Source of the DNA: RGIG8497 sp045593265
Lineage (GTDB): Bacteria; Bacillota; Clostridia; RGIG6154
Reading direction: 5' to 3'
Assembly: GCA_045593265.1 (NCBI GenBank)
Contig: JAZNWH010000131.1
Span: forward strand, 23,990-87,989
DNA: 64,000 nt
Of the stretch, positions 57,197 to 64,000 are shown in pieces. The notes beneath the pieces were generated by a model that saw only the letters and a list, made by a program, of their open reading frames with translations, had not been told where the DNA came from and did no database searches. Positions within the stretch are counted from its first letter, which is position 1, and each line of letters starts with the position of its first letter. The position numbers and the translations under genes were made by a program.

Positions 57197-57247
57197 TAAA
57201 AGCATTTAAATGGTATTACATCTTTAGAGGATCTATAATAAAAAGAC

Positions 57248-57267
57248 AAAAATATTATAATATTTTT
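57248..57267 (+). terminator. Palindromic terminator after GH32 gene
   Basis: AAAAATATTA/TAATATTTTT is a perfect 20-base palindrome with a T-rich end, about 50 bases after the GH32 stop and just before the convergent AraC fragment. Confidence 0.5.
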
Positions 57268-57277
57268 CTGATGTATT

Positions 57278-57751
57278 TCAAAGATTCCACATCAAATATG
57301 ATAACCTTAAATAAAGAAATGCAGATTTTTTTGATGCTTTTTTGATGATGCAGCAGACGGAATATAAAACAGCTTTCTTGTTAATTAATGAGCTTGAATC
57401 AAGAAGGTTGTTTATTGAATCAATTATATGTGATGATGGTATAAATTTGTTATTTTGGGGTAATTTTTTAGCTATTATGGTAAAGTAAGCTTTAACTATC
57501 TCAGGTGAGAATATACAAAGCATATGTTTGCTGTTATTACTGCTGAGTGAATGCAGTTGATGAGGGAATATTAATAGTGATTCGCCTTGAGTAAGGAGAT
57601 ATTGTTTGTTATCCACCATTATTTCCATTTCTCCTGAAAAAATTGTGATGAACTCAAATGACTGATGAAGATGAATGGGAAAAGAAAAATCTTCTCCGTA
57701 TTCCTTGCAAAAATATTCAGAAAAACCGGAATGTTGAAGCTGATAGAACAA
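57278..57751 (-). pseudogene. Truncated AraC-family regulator (cupin domain only)
   Basis: 157 residues read from TTG 57751, which has AAGGAG eight bases upstream; the GTG at 57760 lies within that site. The sequence is an AraC-type cupin (FSFPIHLHQSFEFITIFSGEMEI, GESLLIFPHQLHSL) followed by part of the linker helix region, ending SAFLYLRLSYLMWNL. The ~100-residue helix-turn-helix domain is missing, and the ~80 bases before the GH32 gene do not encode it, so the gene has lost its DNA-binding half. It is divergent from xylB and was probably the xylose or fructan regulator. Confidence 0.65.
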
Positions 57752-57763
57752 AAGACTCACTCC

Positions 57764-57791
57764 TTGACAAAAGACAAATTTTGTCTATAAT
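57764..57791 (+). promoter_or_regulatory. xylB operon promoter with overlapping palindromic operator
   Basis: TTGACA (57764-57769), 16 bases, TATAAT (57786-57791), ~77 bases before the xylB start. The spacer is filled by a palindrome, AGACAAATTTTGTCT (57772-57786, 7-bp arms), touching the -10 box. A repressor bound there would block RNA polymerase. It is not the known XylR operator sequence. Confidence 0.75.
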
Positions 57792-57867
57792 TATATGTTT
57801 TTTTGCGAGAAACGTAAAGTCTGTAATGTTAGAATTAAATAAAAGAAATAAGAAAGAAGGGGATTTT

Positions 57868-59343
57868 GTGTCTTATTTTATTGGCGCTGACTTAGGAACA
57901 TCAGCTTTAAAGTTGCTTCTTACAGATGAATGTAAAAATATAGTAAATACTGTAACAAAATCTTATGATGTATCCTATCCAAAATCGGGATGGAGTGAAC
58001 AAAAACCAACTGATTGGAAGAAAGCTTTTATTTCCGGAATAAAGGAACTTACAGTTAACATTGATAAGTCCTTTGTAAAAGGAATTGCTGTTGCGGGACA
58101 GATGCACGGACTCGTTGTTCTTGATGATGAAGATAATGTTATAAGACCGGCGATTTTATGGAATGACGGAAGAACAGATAAGGAAACAGATTATCTTAAT
58201 AATGTAATCGGAAAAGATAAACTATCTGCATTGACTGCCAATATTGCATTTGCAGGATTTACCGCACCAAAAATATTATGGCTTAAAAACAATGAACCTG
58301 AAAATTATAATAAAATTTCAAAAATAATGCTTCCTAAAGATTATATAAATTATATTTTAACAGGCGTTAATGCCACCGATTATTCAGATGCATCGGGAAT
58401 GCTTTTGCTTGATGTTAAAAACAAATGCTGGTCAAAGGAAATGCTTGATATATGCGGTATAAGTGAAAAGCAGATGCCTAAGCTTTTTGAAAGCTACGAG
58501 AAAATCGGAACAATTACTCAAGAGATTGCAGAAGAACTTGGATTTAATAAAAATGTAAAAGTTGCAGCAGGTGCAGGAGATAACGCTTCTGCTGCAATAG
58601 GAACAGCAACAGTGGGTGAGGGCAACTGTAATATTTCTTTAGGAACAAGCGGAACAGTTTTTATTTCTTCAGAAAAATTCAGCGTAGATACGAATAATGC
58701 ACTTCATTCTTTCTGCCATGCAGATGGCGGATACCATCTTATGGGGTGTATGCTTTCTGCGGCATCCTGTAATAAGTGGTTTTGCGATGAAGTTTTGAAA
58801 ACCGATAAGTATGCTGAGGAACAGGCTGATATAACAGATGATATGCTTGGAAATAATAATGTATTTTTCCTGCCGTATCTTATGGGAGAAAGAAGTCCGA
58901 TTAATGATACTAATGCCACTGGAGTGTTTATAGGATTAAGACCTAACACAACCCGAAAAGAAATGGTTTTAGCTATTTTAGAGGGTGTAGCTTTTGCTGT
59001 TCGTGACAATATTGAGATTGCGAAAAAACTTGGTATAAGTATATCAAAAAGTACGGTTTGCGGCGGCGGTGCAAAATCAAAATTGTGGATGAAAATTCTT
59101 GCTAATGTACTGGGCATAGAGCTTAACATACCTGTTGCTCAAGAAGGTCCCGGGTACGGAGGAGCGCTTCTTGCAATGGTTGCAGCCGGTGAATGTGAAA
59201 GTATTGCAGAATGTGTTATTTCTGATATAAAAGAAACAATACAGCCTACTTGTGAACTTACCAATCGTTATGAAGCTAAATACAGAAAATTTGTTAAGAT
59301 GTATCCGGCTTTAAAAGAATTATATAAAGAAATAAAGGAGTAG
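57868..59343 (+). CDS. xylB: Xylulokinase
   Basis: A 491-residue FGGY kinase. I start at GTG 57868 (VSYFIGADLGTSALK), four bases after GAAGGGGA; the upstream frame crosses the promoter. Motifs: phosphate loop GADLGTSALKLL, GIAVAGQMHGLV, ILWNDGRTD with the xylulose-contacting Asp, GAGDNASAAIG with the catalytic Asp, SLGTSGTVF, and GGGAKSKLW in the C-terminal ATP-binding half. Length and the MHG/WNDGR motifs are typical of XylB, and xylA follows after six bases. It phosphorylates D-xylulose to xylulose 5-phosphate. Confidence 0.94.
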   Translation: MSYFIGADLGTSALKLLLTDECKNIVNTVTKSYDVSYPKSGWSEQKPTDWKKAFISGIKELTVNIDKSFVKGIAVAGQMHGLVVLDDEDNVIRPAILWNDGRTDKETDYLNNVIGKDKLSALTANIAFAGFTAPKILWLKNNEPENYNKISKIMLPKDYINYILTGVNATDYSDASGMLLLDVKNKCWSKEMLDICGISEKQMPKLFESYEKIGTITQEIAEELGFNKNVKVAAGAGDNASAAIGTATVGEGNCNISLGTSGTVFISSEKFSVDTNNALHSFCHADGGYHLMGCMLSAASCNKWFCDEVLKTDKYAEEQADITDDMLGNNNVFFLPYLMGERSPINDTNATGVFIGLRPNTTRKEMVLAILEGVAFAVRDNIEIAKKLGISISKSTVCGGGAKSKLWMKILANVLGIELNIPVAQEGPGYGGALLAMVAAGECESIAECVISDIKETIQPTCELTNRYEAKYRKFVKMYPALKELYKEIKE

Positions 59344-59349
59344 ATTTAT

Positions 59350-60663
59350 ATGAGTTATTTTGAAAATATACCGGTGATTAAATACGAGGGAAAAGACAGT
59401 AAAAAAGCACTGGCATTTAAGTATTATGATGCCGAAAAGGTAGTAATGGGTAAAAAAATGAAAGAACATCTGCCTTTTGCTATGGCATGGTGGCATAACT
59501 TATGTGCTGCGGGAACAGATATGTTTGGCAGAGATACTGCTGACAAAGCATTTGGTGCTGAAAAAGGAACAATGGAGCATGCAAAAGCAAAGGTTGATGC
59601 AGGTTTTGAATTTATGACAAAACTGGGAGTTGAATATTTTTGTTTCCATGATGTTGATTTAGTACCCGAAGCAGATGACATAAACGAAACAAATAAAAGA
59701 CTTGATGAAATTACTGATTATATTTTAGTAAAGATGAAAGAAACAGGCATAAAGTGTCTTTGGGGAACTGCCAATATGTTCTCAAATCCAAGGTTTATGA
59801 ATGGTGCGGGAAGCACCAACTCTGCGGAAGTGTTCTGTTTTGCGGTAGCACAGGTGAAAAAAGCACTTGAACTTACTGTGAAATTAGGCGGAAAAGGCTA
59901 TGTTTTCTGGGGGGGAAGAGAAGGTTATGAAACTCTCCTTAACACAGATGTTAAATTTGAACAGGAAAATATTGCCCGTCTTATGAAAATGGCTGTTGAA
60001 TACGGAAGAAAAATAGGATTTACAGGTGATTTCTATATTGAACCAAAGCCAAAGGAACCAATGAAGCACCAGTACGATTTTGATGCGGCAACTGCAATTG
60101 GATTTTTGCGTCAGCATGGTCTTGATAAAGATTTCAAAATGAACATTGAAGCAAACCACGCAACTCTTGCAGGGCATACCTTTGAGCACGAATTAAGAAT
60201 TTCAGCAATTAATAATATGCTGGGCTCAATTGATGCAAATCAGGGAGATAATCTTCTCGGTTGGGATACAGACCAGTTCCCTTCAAATGTTTATTCAGCA
60301 ACAATGTGTATGTACGAAGTGTTGAAAGCAGGAGGACTGACAGGCGGATTTAATTTTGATGCTAAAAACCGCAGAGCAAGCTATACATACGAAGATATGT
60401 TCCATGCGTTTATACTTGGTATGGACACATTTGCACTGGGATTAATAAAGGCTGCAGAGCTGATTGAAGATGGAAGAATTGAAGCTTTTGTAAAAGAAAA
60501 ATACTCATCGTTTGAAAGTGAGCTTGGAAATAAAATTCTTTCGGGTAATACAAGTCTTGAGGAACTTTCAGATGTTGCTTTAAATCTTAAAAAGCCCGCA
60601 ATGCCTGTAAGCGGAAGACAGGAATATCTTGAATCGGTCGTTAATTCAGTTTTATTTAAATAA
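59350..60663 (+). CDS. xylA: Xylose isomerase (class II)
   Basis: A 437-residue TIM-barrel metal isomerase, the normal length of class II enzymes. Signature segments are FCFHDVDLVPE (catalytic His), YVFWGGREGYE, the metal-binding EPKPKEPMKHQYDFD and IEANHATLAGHTFEHEL, and LGWDTDQFP. It converts D-xylose to D-xylulose in the cytoplasm. AAGGAG within the end of xylB is its ribosome site, so the two are co-translated. Class II xylose isomerases are often also active on glucose. Confidence 0.96.
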   Translation: MSYFENIPVIKYEGKDSKKALAFKYYDAEKVVMGKKMKEHLPFAMAWWHNLCAAGTDMFGRDTADKAFGAEKGTMEHAKAKVDAGFEFMTKLGVEYFCFHDVDLVPEADDINETNKRLDEITDYILVKMKETGIKCLWGTANMFSNPRFMNGAGSTNSAEVFCFAVAQVKKALELTVKLGGKGYVFWGGREGYETLLNTDVKFEQENIARLMKMAVEYGRKIGFTGDFYIEPKPKEPMKHQYDFDAATAIGFLRQHGLDKDFKMNIEANHATLAGHTFEHELRISAINNMLGSIDANQGDNLLGWDTDQFPSNVYSATMCMYEVLKAGGLTGGFNFDAKNRRASYTYEDMFHAFILGMDTFALGLIKAAELIEDGRIEAFVKEKYSSFESELGNKILSGNTSLEELSDVALNLKKPAMPVSGRQEYLESVVNSVLFK

Positions 60664-60678
60664 AAAGGTGAGATAATT

Positions 60679-62400
60679 ATGTCTAAGGTTGAAATTAGTG
60701 TTAAAAATTGCGATGGCAGCGAGTATGTGCTTTTTCCTGCCTGTGCATACAATGGAAATAAATTTAATGTTTTAAAAAGAGATTATCCTCCCATGTTTAA
60801 ACCGGAAGAAGCATCAGTTGATATGGAAGTTACTATTACAGATGTTCCAAGGCTTAACAAAGACGGTTCAGGTAAAATACAGGTAACAACAGGGGATGTG
60901 TCTGTGCCTTGTGTTTGTGTGTATAACAAAAATACAAATACAGCAACCTTTGTTTACACAGTTCAGGAAATCAATGATATAAATATAGGGCTTGCTTACG
61001 AAAAGGGTAAAATCACTCTTACTTACCCTGCTTACAGAGAAGAAATATATCGTTGGCCTCATATGCATAAAAACACAGAAGAGTATAATGAGATAAATGC
61101 AGAAATACCATATAAAGTTATTGAAAAAAGCTGTAACAGTATGGAAGAGTTTTATGAAATTTATTTTCAAAATCGTAAAATAATGGGACTTGATGACAAA
61201 AGACCTGTAGTTTTATCTGATGAGGAGCAATTTGAAATACAAAAAGATAAATTCAATTCAATGAACTGGACGGGCGAATATTATGATATTGATGCATTGG
61301 GGCAGTGGCAACCAGGTTGGTGCGGTGGTGCAATTTCAAGCTATCCTCTGATGAAATTAGGGGGTGCTTTAGAAAGAGAGCGTGCAGTAAAAACATTGGA
61401 GCATTTATATAATAATCAGGCTCCAAGCGGATTATTTTACGGATTCAACAATAAAGTCAATGATGGTTTTAGAATGCCCGGAGCAGAAAAATGGGTTCAT
61501 ATACGAAAATCAGGGGATGCATTATATTTCTCATTCAAGCACTTTGAACTTATGGAAAATATTCCTGAAAATTTAACAAAAGGAGCAAGAAAACTTGCAG
61601 ACCGATTTGTGGAGATTTGGGATAAATACGGTCAATTAGGACAGTTTTTAGATTGTGACACAGGTGATATTGCTGTTGGAAATTCAACTGCCGGGGCAAT
61701 AGTTCCGGCAGCCCTTGTAAAAGCTTATGAGTTTTTCGGTGATGAAAAATATCTTGTTACAGCAAAACAAGCTGCTGAATTTATGTATAAAAGAGATGCT
61801 AAAGATGGTTATACTACAGGGGGTCCTGCAGAGATATTACAATGTCCTGACAGCGAAAGTGCGGCTGCTCTTCTTGAGAGTATGGTGCTTATTTACGAAA
61901 AAACAAAGGAAGAAAAATATCTTTCTTATTCAAAACATCTGGCTCATTTAGCAAGCAGCTGGACAGTAAGCTATAATTACAAATTTCCAAAGGAAAGTGA
62001 ATTTGGTAAGCTGAATATGAAAACTGTTGGAAGTGTTTTTGCAAACACTCAGAACAAACATTCTGCACCCGGTTTTTGCACGCTTTCAGGGGTAAGCTTA
62101 TATAAACTTTATAAATGGACGGAAAATGAACTTTATAAGGAGCTTTATGAAGATATAACGCTTACTGTAAGTCAGTATATGTCAACAAATGAGCGTCCTG
62201 TTTACAGTTGGGATGTGCCTAAAGACGCAAGCTTACTTAATGATGACAGCCTTCGTGTAGAAAGAGAAAAGCTTCCTTCCGGTTTTATGTGCGAAAGAGT
62301 AAATATGTCAGACTGGGAAAGCAAAAGATGTATCGGCGGAGTATTTAACGGAAGCTGTTGGTGCGAAACAACAAATCTTTTAATATTGGCAGAAAAATAA
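60679..62400 (+). CDS. Uncharacterised alpha-toroid-like protein of the xylose operon
   Basis: A 573-residue soluble protein, 15 bases after xylA with AAAGGTGAG as ribosome site. Residues 1-130 look beta-rich. From ~165 on, repeated helical pairs with GG, PSGLF and WVH segments (QWQPGWCGGAISSYPLMKLGG, AVKTLEHLYNNQAPSGLFYGF, AAEFMYKRDAKDGYTTGG) suggest an (alpha/alpha)6-toroid as in GH88, GH105, GH127 and related families. I cannot place it in a named family. The operon position suggests release or processing of a xylose- or arabinose-containing oligosaccharide. Candidate catalytic residues cannot be identified without a structure or alignment. Confidence 0.75.
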   Translation: MSKVEISVKNCDGSEYVLFPACAYNGNKFNVLKRDYPPMFKPEEASVDMEVTITDVPRLNKDGSGKIQVTTGDVSVPCVCVYNKNTNTATFVYTVQEINDINIGLAYEKGKITLTYPAYREEIYRWPHMHKNTEEYNEINAEIPYKVIEKSCNSMEEFYEIYFQNRKIMGLDDKRPVVLSDEEQFEIQKDKFNSMNWTGEYYDIDALGQWQPGWCGGAISSYPLMKLGGALERERAVKTLEHLYNNQAPSGLFYGFNNKVNDGFRMPGAEKWVHIRKSGDALYFSFKHFELMENIPENLTKGARKLADRFVEIWDKYGQLGQFLDCDTGDIAVGNSTAGAIVPAALVKAYEFFGDEKYLVTAKQAAEFMYKRDAKDGYTTGGPAEILQCPDSESAAALLESMVLIYEKTKEEKYLSYSKHLAHLASSWTVSYNYKFPKESEFGKLNMKTVGSVFANTQNKHSAPGFCTLSGVSLYKLYKWTENELYKELYEDITLTVSQYMSTNERPVYSWDVPKDASLLNDDSLRVEREKLPSGFMCERVNMSDWESKRCIGGVFNGSCWCETTNLLILAEK

Positions 62401-62461
62401 CACACTATCTAACTCCTTGTAAAGCTGTGGCGAATGGTCGAGTAGTTTTCTGTATACAAAT

Positions 62462-62490
62462 AAAAAAATATGCCATCGGCATATTTTTTT
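62462..62490. terminator. Terminator of the xyl operon
   Basis: AAAAAAATATGCC and GGCATATTTTTTT form a perfect 13-bp stem around ATC, 61 bases after the last gene, with T and A tracts usable on either strand. Confidence 0.85.
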
Positions 62491-62570
62491 ATACGCTCAA
62501 AGCATTCCATAAGTTCGATTCTTATCAAATTTTTTAGGTGGATTTTTTATATTTTGTAGTGAAATTTACA

Positions 62571-62595
62571 TATCAATATTTTTTTAATATTGATA
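62571..62595 (+). promoter_or_regulatory. Inverted repeat upstream of alpha/beta hydrolase gene
   Basis: TATCAATATT and AATATTGATA are perfect 10-base arms around TTTTT, 30 bases before the ATG. It could be an operator or a 5' leader hairpin. It is entirely A/T-rich apart from one G/C pair per arm, so chance is possible. Confidence 0.35.
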
Positions 62596-62625
62596 AAATA
62601 AGGTGAATAATGTAGGAGAAGAACT

Positions 62626-63363
62626 ATGAAAAAATATATAAATAAAGATACTTATCAATTATATGCTAAAACTAATGAAGCCCTCATAGACGGAAAAGTA
62701 AAAGGTATAATTCTCGAATTTCCCGGTCTCGGAGGCGGCTCATGTTTGGGCGGAACTCTCGATATGGGCACATACGATGGAGATTATGCGAAAATGTGTG
62801 CATCAGAGGGAATAATTCTTGCTTATATTTTCCCAGGTCCCTGGAGCTGGATGAATAAAGGTGCGGTAAGAATTACAGATGCTGTAGTTGATGCCATAAG
62901 AGAAAAACATAATCTTGACAAAAATAAGCCAATAGGATTAAGCGGCGGCAGTATGGGCGGACTTGGTGCACTTATATATTCTGTTGAAACCAAAAATAAA
63001 ATCAGTGCTGTGTGTGCAGCATGCCCCTGTGTTGATGTTTTAGATAGATTTATGTGTAAAGAAACATTTCCACGAACATTTATAAGTGCTGTTGCAGATT
63101 ATGATATGTCTATGGAAAATGCGCTTAAAACAATTTCCCCAATGCACCGAATGGATGATTTTAAAAATATTCCTTACTTTATAACCAATTCCTGCGATGA
63201 CGAAGTTTTCCCTGAGAAGCTTTTAGATTCTTTTGTGGAAAAGATGATTGATAAAGGACATAATGTAGAATATCGCAAAATGCCCGGCAAAAAACACGGT
63301 GAGTTTTTTCCCGAAATTAAAGACGAATTCTATGAATTTGCTATTCATAGTATTTTATATTAA
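62626..63363 (+). CDS. Alpha/beta hydrolase (prolyl oligopeptidase or carbohydrate-esterase type)
   Basis: A 245-residue cytoplasmic protein. The nucleophile elbow is GLSGGSMGGLGAL (Ser109 in G-G-S-M-G). The likely acid is an Asp in SCDDEVFPE and the catalytic His is in GKKHGEFFP near the C-terminus, the usual order for S9/esterase-type alpha/beta hydrolases. No signal peptide. AGGAG precedes the ATG. It is a single gene between the xyl operon terminator and a hairpin repeat. A carbohydrate deacylase role fits the neighbourhood, but a peptidase role cannot be excluded. Confidence 0.82.
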   Translation: MKKYINKDTYQLYAKTNEALIDGKVKGIILEFPGLGGGSCLGGTLDMGTYDGDYAKMCASEGIILAYIFPGPWSWMNKGAVRITDAVVDAIREKHNLDKNKPIGLSGGSMGGLGALIYSVETKNKISAVCAACPCVDVLDRFMCKETFPRTFISAVADYDMSMENALKTISPMHRMDDFKNIPYFITNSCDDEVFPEKLLDSFVEKMIDKGHNVEYRKMPGKKHGEFFPEIKDEFYEFAIHSILY

Positions 63364-63375
63364 AGCTTGATTAAT

Positions 63376-63423
63376 TCTGCGAGAATTGAAAAATATTCTC
63401 GCAGATTTATTGTATAACGAAAA
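63376..63423 (+). repeat. Dispersed hairpin repeat, copy 2
   Basis: TCTGCGAGAAT/ATTCTCGCAGA (11 bp) with the same TGAAAAAT loop and ATAACGAAA tail as 21865-21914. It lies 13 bases after the hydrolase stop and may end its transcript. Confidence 0.65.
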
Positions 63424-63525
63424 CCACGCGATAGTTCAAGTAGTAAAATAAAAGTAGACACATGGAAAACCACCATGTATCTACTTTTTTGTTTTTGTGA
63501 TAAAATAATTATGGAGGTGTTTGAT

Positions 63526-63894
63526 TTGAAAAAAGGACAAATAAAACGAATTTGGACAAAAGAACAGAAGTTATCAATAATAAAAAGATACTACGAGGAG
63601 CACATATCCGCAGGTTCACTTGCTAAAGAATATGATGCAGATAAAGGAATGATATGTCGTTGGATAAGGAGTTACAACCAACAAGGTGAAGCCGCCTTTG
63701 ATTCGAAGTCTTACAGAAAAGGTAATCTATTTTCTGCACTACATACAAGTAAATCCTTAACAGAAAACGATAGATTGCGATTGCAATTAGCAAAATTAGA
63801 GATAGAAAATGAACGATTAAAAAAAGGATACCAAGTGAAAGGAGTTGGTGCAAACAAGGTATTCGTTACTTTAAAAGATGTGAATATGAAATAA
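63526..63894 (+). CDS. IS3-family transposase OrfA (helix-turn-helix)
   Basis: 122 residues from TTG 63526, six bases after GGAGGTG; the ATG at 63511 and the ATG at 63475 have no ribosome site, and the latter lies in the hairpin. WTKEQKLSIIKRYYEEHISAGSLAKEYDADKGMICRWIRSY is the transposase HTH, followed by a leucine-zipper-like helix (LRLQLAKLEIENERLKKG). An A7 run at 63819-63825 in phase A-AAA-AAA is a slippery site for -1 frameshifting into orfB. OrfA alone usually binds the inverted repeats and limits transposition. Confidence 0.87.
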   Translation: MKKGQIKRIWTKEQKLSIIKRYYEEHISAGSLAKEYDADKGMICRWIRSYNQQGEAAFDSKSYRKGNLFSALHTSKSLTENDRLRLQLAKLEIENERLKKGYQVKGVGANKVFVTLKDVNMK

Positions 63895-64000
63895 TATTTT
63901 CTTTGAAAGATAAATATAGTGTGAAATTTTTATGCAAGATAATGTCGGTTAACCGTTCCGGTTATTACAAATGGTTGGCACGAAAGGATAAGCCAAATAG
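63825..64000 (+). CDS. IS3-family transposase OrfB (start of catalytic part, incomplete at the window edge)
   Basis: The -1 frame is open from the A7 slippery run to the window end. It reads SLKDKYSVKFLCKIMSVNRSGYYKWLARKDKPN, the typical N-terminus of IS3-family OrfB (HTH_21 region, SRSGYYKW type). The rve/DDE catalytic domain would lie beyond the window. No ATG with a ribosome site exists for it here, so expression by frameshift as an OrfAB fusion is most likely. Confidence 0.82.

Larger units (their letters stand above)
63450..64000 (+). mobile_element. IS3-family insertion sequence, left part, cut by the window edge
   Basis: The element is recognised by its orfA/orfB pair in -1 relation. 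A hairpin at 63450-63490 (AAAAGTAGACACATGG with CCATGTATCTACTTTT, one mismatch) sits where the left end is expected; such structures often block read-in transcription. The exact left border cannot be fixed because the right end lies outside the window. Confidence 0.75.

Noticed and set aside
1..64000. CRISPR arrays, tRNA or rRNA genes, replication origins
   Set aside because: I saw no regularly spaced repeats, no cloverleaf ending in CCA-type acceptors and no conserved rRNA segments in the intergenic regions; short RNAs could still be missed by eye.

Overview
The window is AT-rich, gene-dense DNA from a Gram-positive, saccharolytic anaerobe, most likely an uncultured or little-studied gut or rumen Clostridia member. 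The evidence is GGAGG ribosome sites, SLH-anchored surface proteins, a Gram-positive lipoprotein binding protein, an oxygen-sensitive glycyl radical enzyme and many AraC-type sugar regulators. The code is ordinary code 11: TGA ends several genes and Trp is TGG. I cannot name the species; a Monoglobus-like SLH-bearing polysaccharide degrader would fit, but that is a guess. Almost everything is on the + strand; the four AraC-type genes other than the one at 17389 are minus or truncated.

Region 1 (2-14610) and region 4 (38814-53924) are two copies, in the same order and strand, of a four-gene surface cassette: (i) a right-handed beta-helix protein with a copper-amine-oxidase-like C-terminal domain; (ii) a long protein of three or four jelly-roll/Ig-like modules followed by a beta-helix; (iii) a roughly 1355-residue protein with one such module, Ig-like repeats, a CBM4/9-like domain and three C-terminal SLH repeats; (iv) a roughly 898-residue secreted partner with degenerate N-terminal SLH repeats, translationally coupled to (iii). 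In the second copy gene (ii) is cut by one in-frame TGA exactly between the modules and the beta-helix, close to a stem-loop that is conserved with compensatory changes in both copies.

Region 2 (14678-32399) is intracellular glycan catabolism: GH20 hexosaminidase with a GNAT-like protein; an AraC regulator; an operon of creatinase-like protein, PIG-L deacetylase and D-psicose/D-tagatose 3-epimerase; then, divergent from another AraC regulator, an operon of glycyl-radical activase, a glycyl radical enzyme of unknown substrate (GCQEP active site), FGGY kinase, GH38 alpha-mannosidase, mannose-6-phosphate isomerase and an aldose-epimerase-like protein.

Region 3 (32811-38793) holds an AraC regulator divergent from a solute-binding lipoprotein without permeases, then a clan GH-D glycosidase and a NagZ-like GH3 enzyme leading into cassette copy 2.

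Region 5 (54138-64000) is patchier: an SGNH hydrolase broken by an in-frame TAA, a HAD phosphatase between two copies of a dispersed repeat, a short GH32 enzyme, a truncated AraC gene, a xylose operon (xylB, xylA and an unknown 573-residue protein), an alpha/beta hydrolase and the left end of an IS3-family element.

Taken together the window looks like outside-to-inside use of a glycan: SLH-anchored beta-helix proteins bind or cut polymer at the surface, a binding protein captures oligosaccharides, and cytoplasmic GH20/GH38/GH3/GH-D enzymes release HexNAc, mannose and other sugars that enter metabolism through ManA, XylA/XylB and the unusual radical-enzyme operon. The mixture of hexosamine, mannose and xylose functions would suit plant N-glycans or glycoproteins, but this is inference.
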